DNA of 35,348 bases, taken from NCBI GenBank assembly GCA_902775385.1, contig CACYMI010000023.1, forward strand, positions 1 to 35,348, written 5' to 3'. The notes beneath the pieces are model-generated. The model made no database searches and was not told the DNA's origin. It worked only from the letters and a program-made list of their open reading frames with translations. How positions within the stretch are numbered: the first letter of the stretch is position 1; every line of letters starts with the position of its first letter. The position numbers were made by a program, and so were the translations under genes. This document shows positions 31,207-35,348 of this stretch, one piece after another. The DNA comes from an uncultured Bacteroidales bacterium. Its GTDB lineage: Bacteria; Bacteroidota; Bacteroidia; Bacteroidales; Bacteroidaceae.

Positions 31207-31973
31207 GGAAACGTATAGTAGTAAAGGTAGGCAGCAATGTGCTGACCATGGCAGAGGGTAAATTGAACATCACCCGCATGTCGGCTCTGGTGGACCAGAT
31301 AGCATGGCTCCGCTGGCATAACTATGAGGTGATACTGGTCTCAAGTGGTGCCGTAGCCTGCGGACGCAAGGAGTTGCAGGTGGATCACATGCTGGACTCG
31401 GTAGAGCAGCGACAGCTCTTCTCGGCTATGGGTCAGGTGAAGTTGATAAACCTCTACTACGACCTTTTCCGCGAATACGGCATACACATAGGGCAGGTAC
31501 TTACCACCAAGGAGAATTTCTCTACGGAACGTACCTTCCTGAATCAGCGTGCCTGTATGCAGGTGATGCTGGAGAATGGTGTTATCCCCATTGTCAACGA
31601 GAACGATACCGTTAGTGTAGAGGAACTGATGTTCACGGACAATGACGAGTTGTCGGGGCTCATTGCACAGATGATGGATGCACAGACGCTGGTGTTGCTG
31701 AGTAATGTGGACGGTATTTATACGGGTAATCCTGCTGATTCGGACAGTATGGTAATACGTACGATAAAGCCGGGCGAAGACCTTTCGCAGTATATACAGT
31801 CCGAGAAGAGTAGTGCGGGACGTGGCGGTATGGCATCCAAGTACAAGACGGCCAGCAATGTGGCGGCAGCAGGTATCAAGGTCATCATTGCCAACGGCAA
31901 CAGAGAGAATATATTAAAGGATTTGGCAGAAAAGCCTAAAGAGACAATTCATACGGAGTTCTCTGGAAGTTGA
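31203..31973 (+). CDS. proB: Glutamate 5-kinase, short form without PUA domain
   Basis: This 256-residue amino-acid kinase phosphorylates glutamate, the first step of proline synthesis. It has the N-terminal nucleotide loop RIVVKVGSNVL (4-14), the substrate segment LVSSGAVACGRKEL (about 47-60), the Asn-rich glutamate-binding block IPIVNENDTVSVEEL (about 133-147) and the ATP-site motif GRGGMASKYKTASNVAAAG. The protein ends after the kinase domain, so the C-terminal PUA domain of the E. coli enzyme (367 residues) is absent, as in many short ProB proteins. It overlaps argD by 4 nt. It is followed after a heptamer-repeat spacer by proA. Confidence 0.94.
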   Translation: MRKRIVVKVGSNVLTMAEGKLNITRMSALVDQIAWLRWHNYEVILVSSGAVACGRKELQVDHMLDSVEQRQLFSAMGQVKLINLYYDLFREYGIHIGQVLTTKENFSTERTFLNQRACMQVMLENGVIPIVNENDTVSVEELMFTDNDELSGLIAQMMDAQTLVLLSNVDGIYTGNPADSDSMVIRTIKPGEDLSQYIQSEKSSAGRGGMASKYKTASNVAAAGIKVIIANGNRENILKDLAEKPKETIHTEFSGS

Positions 31974-32002
31974 AAGTCGAAAATTGAAAGTTGAAGTTGA
32001 AC
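31969..32002 (+). repeat. Heptamer repeat spanning the proB stop and the proA start
   Basis: Units GTTGAAA, GTCGAAA, ATTGAAA, then GTTGAA and GTTGAAC run from inside the last proB codons to the base before the proA ATG at 32003. The first TTGA contains the proB stop codon. Confidence 0.85.
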
Positions 32003-33241
32003 ATGTGCAGTACATCTGATATTACGCCCTCTCTCTTGGAGAGGGGTGGGGTGAGGCTCCTGTTGCAAAACGTAAAGGAGGCCAGTAGGATTCTGGCACA
32101 AGTGGACGATACACGGCGCAACCTCCTGCTGGAGCATTTGGCTGATGCTATATCGGCTAATCAGCAACTGCTATTGGAGGCGAACCGGAAGGATCTGGAG
32201 CAGATGGATGCAAAGGATCCTCTGTATGACCGCCTGCTCCTGACATCCGAACGTCTGCAGGGTATCGCCTCAGATATGCGTCATGTGGTCTCCCTGCCTT
32301 CTCCATTAGGTATCATCACCAAGGAAAGGACCTTGGAGAATGGCTTGTATCTGCGTAGGGTGAGTGTTCCCTTCGGTGTGATAGGTGTGATATACGAGGC
32401 ACGTCCCAATGTCAGTTTCGATGTCTTCTCGCTTTGCTTCAAGAGTGGAAATGCCTGTATCCTGAAAGGGAGTCGTAATGCCCAGTACAGTAATGAGGCT
32501 ATCGTGAGCCTGATTCATCAGACGCTGCAGGCAGATGGCTTGCCCGTTGATGTGGTGGCGCTGATGCCTTCCACCCATGAGGCAACGGCAGAATTGCTGA
32601 ATGCTGTTGGGTATGTGGATCTCTGCATCCCTCGCGGCGGTAAGAATCTGATAAAATTTGTGCGTGACAATGCCCGTGTTCCCGTTATAGAGACGGGTGC
32701 CGGTGTGGTGCACGCATACTTCGATAAGGATGGTGACCTGCAGAAAGGTATGGCCATCATCAATAATGCCAAGACGCGCAGGGTAAGCGTTTGCAATGCG
32801 CTGGATTGCCTCCTGGTTCACAAGGATAGGGTGGGGGATTTGCCTGCTCTGTTGGCTCCTATGAAGGACAGGGTATGTATGCACCAACCCAAGGAGGGCG
32901 AGCCCTTCGACTGGGACAGAGAGTGGATGTCGTACGACCTGAGCATCCGTGTGGTGGACTCCTTGGATGAGGCCTTGCTGCATATTCAGGCGCATGGCTC
33001 CGGTCATAGCGAATGTATTATAACAGAGAATGATGAGGCTGCCTTGCGCTTCCAGCGTGAGGTGGATGCTGCCTGTGTATATGTGAATGCTCCTACCAGT
33101 TTTACAGACGGGGGGCAGTTTGGCCTCGGTGCCGAGATTGGTATCAGCACGCAGAAGCTTGGGCCCCGTGGTCCCATGGCATTGGAGGAAATGACTACCT
33201 ACAAGTGGCTGATAAACGGAAACGGGCAGACTAGGAAGTGA
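32003..33241 (+). CDS. proA: Gamma-glutamyl phosphate reductase
   Basis: This aldehyde-dehydrogenase-fold enzyme reduces glutamyl phosphate to glutamate semialdehyde with NADPH. It has 412 residues from the ATG at 32003. Family blocks: [15 protein letters not shown] aligning with the usual ProA N-terminus, [47 protein letters not shown], the catalytic Cys in [15 protein letters not shown], and [19 protein letters not shown] near the end. The first 16 or so codons ([16 protein letters not shown]) have no counterpart in the family as I know it and are encoded by a dispersed-repeat hairpin. A GTG start at 32051, just after the repeat and preceded by GAGGGG, is a good alternative. TTG at 31991 is less likely. 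Confidence 0.93.
   Translation: MCSTSDITPSLLERGGVRLLLQNVKEASRILAQVDDTRRNLLLEHLADAISANQQLLLEANRKDLEQMDAKDPLYDRLLLTSERLQGIASDMRHVVSLPSPLGIITKERTLENGLYLRRVSVPFGVIGVIYEARPNVSFDVFSLCFKSGNACILKGSRNAQYSNEAIVSLIHQTLQADGLPVDVVALMPSTHEATAELLNAVGYVDLCIPRGGKNLIKFVRDNARVPVIETGAGVVHAYFDKDGDLQKGMAIINNAKTRRVSVCNALDCLLVHKDRVGDLPALLAPMKDRVCMHQPKEGEPFDWDREWMSYDLSIRVVDSLDEALLHIQAHGSGHSECIITENDEAALRFQREVDAACVYVNAPTSFTDGGQFGLGAEIGISTQKLGPRGPMALEEMTTYKWLINGNGQTRK
32027..32058 (+). repeat. Hairpin repeat overlapping the 5' end of proA
   Basis: CCCTCTC (32027-32033) and GAGAGGG (32039-32045) form a perfect 7-bp stem with a 5-nt loop, followed by GTGGGGTGAGGCT. The pattern of a CCCTCTC hairpin followed by GGTGAGGCT looks like an intergenic repeat common in Bacteroidota genomes (from memory). 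Here it lies downstream of the first proA ATG. Confidence 0.6.
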
Positions 33242-33302
33242 AGAGTGAAGAATGAAGAGTGAAGAATGAAGAGTGAAGAATGAAGAATGAAGAATGAAGA
33301 AT
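33240..33302 (+). repeat. Nine-copy heptamer tandem repeat (GAAGAGT/GAAGAAT) after proA
   Basis: Nine exact 7-nt units run from 33240 to 33302. The first five alternate GAAGAGT and GAAGAAT, and the rest are GAAGAAT. The proA stop codon (33239-33241) overlaps the first unit. It is the longest copy of the heptamer family in the window. Confidence 0.95.
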
Positions 33303-33412
33303 TTGCTGCCGCTGTTCTCGCTAACCTGTCAACTATGAACTATGAACGCCGAAGGGGGCGTGAGCGGAATGAGAGCGAAGTGGCAATTATGAACTATGAA
33401 GAATAATATGAT
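33303..33412 (+). repeat. Second repeat-rich spacer block before the acyl-CoA synthetase
   Basis: Two AACTATG units plus AAC lie at 33331-33347. Four 7-nt units (AATTATG, AACTATG, AAGAATA, ATATGAT) run from 33385 to the base before the ATG at 33413. Between them is a GC-rich stretch (CGCCGAAGGGGGCG, then GAGCGGAATGAGAGCG) that can form a small CGCC/GGCG hairpin and looks like a dispersed repeat. No -7 promoter match is present. Confidence 0.75.
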
Positions 33413-35074
33413 ATGTTAGAGAAGTTCCTAAAGCAAACGAAGTTCAGGGATTATGCCGATTTTATGGCTAACTTCAAGGTAGAAGTACCTGAGGACTTCA
33501 ACTTCGGATATGACGTGGTGGATGCCTATGCCGAGTCGGATCCGGAAAAAGAAGCTATCTTGTGGACAAATGAGAGAGGTGACGTTAAGCACATCAATTA
33601 TGCGGAATATAAGCGTCTCTCTGATGCGGTGGCATCATACTTCCTGACCTTGGGCATAGGCAAGGGCGATTGTGTAATGCTGATTCTGAAGCGCAGGGTG
33701 GAGTGGTGGATTACGATGGTGGCGCTACATAAGATAGGTGCGGTGGCTATTCCCGCTACTCATCTGTTGACTGACAAGGATATTATCTATCGTTGTCATC
33801 AGGCAGACATCAAGGCTATTGTAGCGGTGGGTGATACTATTGTGCTGAGGAATGTAATCAGAGCACGTGTTTACTGTCCGTCGCTCAAGCATTGTATATC
33901 CATAGGCCCTGCTGTTCCTCAGAACTGGGACAACTTCTGGCAGGGAGTTATGATGGCTCCTAAGTTCAAGAGCCTGAAGGGGCAGAATAAGTCCACCGAT
34001 GATTTCCTGCTCTACTTTACCAGTGGCACCAGTGGCGCGCCCAAGATGGTGATGCATGACTATTCATATCCCCTGGCTCATATCTTGACGGCCAAGTACT
34101 GGCATAATGTGGATGAGACATCCCTGCATCTTACCGTTGCCGATACGGGATGGGGCAAGGCTGTATGGGGCAAGTTCTACGGACAGATGATTTGCGGTGC
34201 CACGGTGTTCATATACGACTTTGAGGGACATTTCGATGCTGAGAAGATGCTGAAGGTAATCCAGGACTTCAAGGTTACATCGTTCTGTGCACCTCCTACT
34301 GTTTACCGCTTCATGATCAGGAAGAATCTGGATAAGTTCGACCTCTCCCACCTGCGTTACTGTACCACGGCCGGAGAAGCTCTGAACCCGAATGTCTTCA
34401 TGGAATGGAAAAAGAAGACGGGTATCATGATTTATGAGGCTTACGGACAGACCGAGACTACGATGGTACTGGGTACCTATCCTTTTGTGGAGCCTAAACC
34501 GGGCTCTATGGGGTTGCCCAATCCGCAGTTCCCCGTATCCGTTATAGATGCTGACGGGAATCCCTGCAAGCCGGGTGAGCATGGACAGTTAGTCATTCAT
34601 ACTGAGGATGGCAAGCCTTTGGGTCTGTTCAAGGAATACCATCTGCAGAAGGAACTGACCGAGAGGAGCTACCATGATGGTGTCTACTTTACAAAGGATG
34701 TGGTTTATTATGATGAGGACGGTTACTTCTGGTTTGTATCGCGTTCTGACGATGTTATCAAGAGCTCGGGTTACCGTATCGGCCCCTTCGAGGTGGAGAA
34801 TGCGCTGATGACTCATCCCGCCATTGTGGAGTGTGCCATTACGGGAGCGCCCGATGAGGTCCGGGGAATGGTGGTCAAGGCTACCATTGTGCTCTCTGAT
34901 GCCTACAAAGGTAAGGAGGGGCCGGAACTGATCAAAGAACTGCAGAACCATGTGAAGCAGGAGACCGCTCCCTACAAGTATCCCCGTGTGATAGAGTTTG
35001 TGGATGAATTGCCTAAGACTATCAGCGGTAAGATTCGCCGTGTGGAGATAAGGGATAAAGATAAAAAGAGTTGA
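33413..35074 (+). CDS. Acyl-CoA synthetase (AMP-forming), ACSM/acetyl-CoA-synthetase-like
   Basis: This 553-residue member of the adenylate-forming (ANL) superfamily activates a carboxylate to acyl-AMP and then the CoA thioester. All core motifs are visible: P-loop YFTSGTSGAPK (201-211), TTAGEALNP, YEAYGQTETTMVLG, the hinge region SRSDDVIKSSGYRIGPFEVE, and the catalytic Lys540 in KTISGKIRR. DTGWGKAVWGKFYG is typical of the medium-chain/ACSM-like branch rather than of ACS proper. It sits between proA and argF', after a 171-nt repeat-filled spacer, with no promoter seen. The substrate is unknown. A short- or medium-chain fatty acid is the safest guess from the family, while the location invites a link to N-acyl-glutamate chemistry. 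Confidence 0.9.
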   Translation: MLEKFLKQTKFRDYADFMANFKVEVPEDFNFGYDVVDAYAESDPEKEAILWTNERGDVKHINYAEYKRLSDAVASYFLTLGIGKGDCVMLILKRRVEWWITMVALHKIGAVAIPATHLLTDKDIIYRCHQADIKAIVAVGDTIVLRNVIRARVYCPSLKHCISIGPAVPQNWDNFWQGVMMAPKFKSLKGQNKSTDDFLLYFTSGTSGAPKMVMHDYSYPLAHILTAKYWHNVDETSLHLTVADTGWGKAVWGKFYGQMICGATVFIYDFEGHFDAEKMLKVIQDFKVTSFCAPPTVYRFMIRKNLDKFDLSHLRYCTTAGEALNPNVFMEWKKKTGIMIYEAYGQTETTMVLGTYPFVEPKPGSMGLPNPQFPVSVIDADGNPCKPGEHGQLVIHTEDGKPLGLFKEYHLQKELTERSYHDGVYFTKDVVYYDEDGYFWFVSRSDDVIKSSGYRIGPFEVENALMTHPAIVECAITGAPDEVRGMVVKATIVLSDAYKGKEGPELIKELQNHVKQETAPYKYPRVIEFVDELPKTISGKIRRVEIRDKDKKS

Positions 35075-35102
35075 GAGTTCAGTGTTTAGAGTTTAGTGGA
35101 AC
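35075..35102 (+). repeat. Degenerate heptamer repeat before argF'
   Basis: The spacer after the synthetase stop reads GAGTTCA, GTGTTTA, GAGTTTA, GTGGAAC, a 7-nt period of TTYAG-type units. It differs in sequence from the TGAA-type heptamers but has the same period and position. Confidence 0.7.
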
Positions 35103-35106
35103 AGAA

Positions 35107-35348
35107 ATGAGAAATTTTTTAAATGTACAGGATTTAGGTGATCTCAGTCAGGCATTGGCTGAGGCCCGGGAGATAAAGAAAGACCGTTATAAATACGTAG
35201 AGCTGGGTCGTAACAAGACGGCCTTGCTTGTGTTCTTTAATAATAGCCTGCGTACCCGTCTCAGTACCCAGAAGGCTGCGCTGAATCTGGGCATGAATGT
35301 GATTGTGCTGGATGTGAATGCCGGTGCATGGAAGTTGGAGACGGAGCG
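35107..35348 (+). CDS. argF: N-succinyl/N-acetyl-ornithine carbamoyltransferase, N-terminal part (runs off the right edge)
   Basis: An ATG at 35107 opens a frame of 80 codons to the window end: MRNFLNVQDLGDLSQALAEA, then FFNNSLRTRLSTQKAALNLG and VIVLDVNAGAWKLETE. S-L-R-T-R is the carbamoyl-phosphate-binding loop. Ordinary ornithine carbamoyltransferases have S-T-R-T-R/T, while SLRTRLSTQKAA with a following GAW is the signature of the Bacteroides/Xanthomonas N-acyl-ornithine transcarbamylases (ArgF'). In Bacteroides fragilis that enzyme uses N-succinyl-ornithine. It is the ninth gene of the operon and confirms that an N-acylated route to citrulline is used. The rest of the protein lies outside the window. 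Confidence 0.93.
   Translation, partial: MRNFLNVQDLGDLSQALAEAREIKKDRYKYVELGRNKTALLVFFNNSLRTRLSTQKAALNLGMNVIVLDVNAGAWKLETE

Overview
The window comes from a member of the Bacteroidales (Bacteroides/Prevotella-like). The evidence is SusC/SusD outer-membrane pairs, secreted proteins with the short C-terminal tails typical of this order, a DUF4421-type protein, the Bacteroides-type arginine gene set (a GNAT synthase next to argG, and an N-acyl-ornithine carbamoyltransferase), and repeated Bacteroidota promoter elements (TTTG, about 19-20 nt, then TAnnTTTG). The part left of about 5 kb looks more AT-rich than the rest.

Region 1 (1-8915, all on the minus strand, so read right to left) is the promoter-proximal part of a surface-polysaccharide operon. 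The order is UDP-glucuronate-4-epimerase-like enzyme, a large secreted lamin-tail/CotH protein, Wzx-type flippase, Wzy-like polymerase/ligase, a hexapeptide acyltransferase, a family 4-like glycosyltransferase, a second hexapeptide acyltransferase, and the first 63 codons of an acyltransferase-3 membrane protein that runs off the left edge. Start/stop overlaps and short gaps indicate one transcript. It would supply a sugar nucleotide, assemble and O-acylate repeat units, flip them and polymerise them.

Region 2 (8916-10892) holds a 479-bp divergent intergenic region with a 21-bp tandem repeat inside a long imperfect inverted repeat, a DUF4421-type outer-membrane protein, and two divergent tRNA genes, Phe(GAA) and Pro(CGG), each with a near-perfect Bacteroidota promoter and its own hairpin terminator.

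Region 3 (10893-26303, minus strand) is a complete fructan (levan/inulin-type) polysaccharide utilisation locus. In transcription order it has a Tat-like metallophosphoesterase, a membrane regulator that joins a periplasmic sugar-binding domain directly to an AraC DNA-binding domain, SusC, SusD, a surface glycan-binding lipoprotein, a lipoprotein GH32-like enzyme, a two-module protein without a signal peptide, a canonical GH32 fructanase, an MFS fructose transporter and a fructokinase. Fructan would be bound and cut at the surface, imported by SusC/D, hydrolysed to fructose, taken up by the MFS protein and phosphorylated. A 69-bp nested dyad just upstream of susC is the best candidate operator.

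Region 4 (26304-35348, plus strand) is an arginine/proline operon: argR, a GNAT acylglutamate synthase, argG, argC, argD, proB, proA, an acyl-CoA synthetase, and the first 80 codons of argF'. Nearly every spacer in it is filled with degenerate 7-nt tandem repeats of the form (A/G/T)TGAANN, in which a start codon and a TGA stop overlap in each unit. One copy lies in frame inside argC with the stop removed. This repeat family and the binding-protein/AraC regulator are the two most unusual things here.
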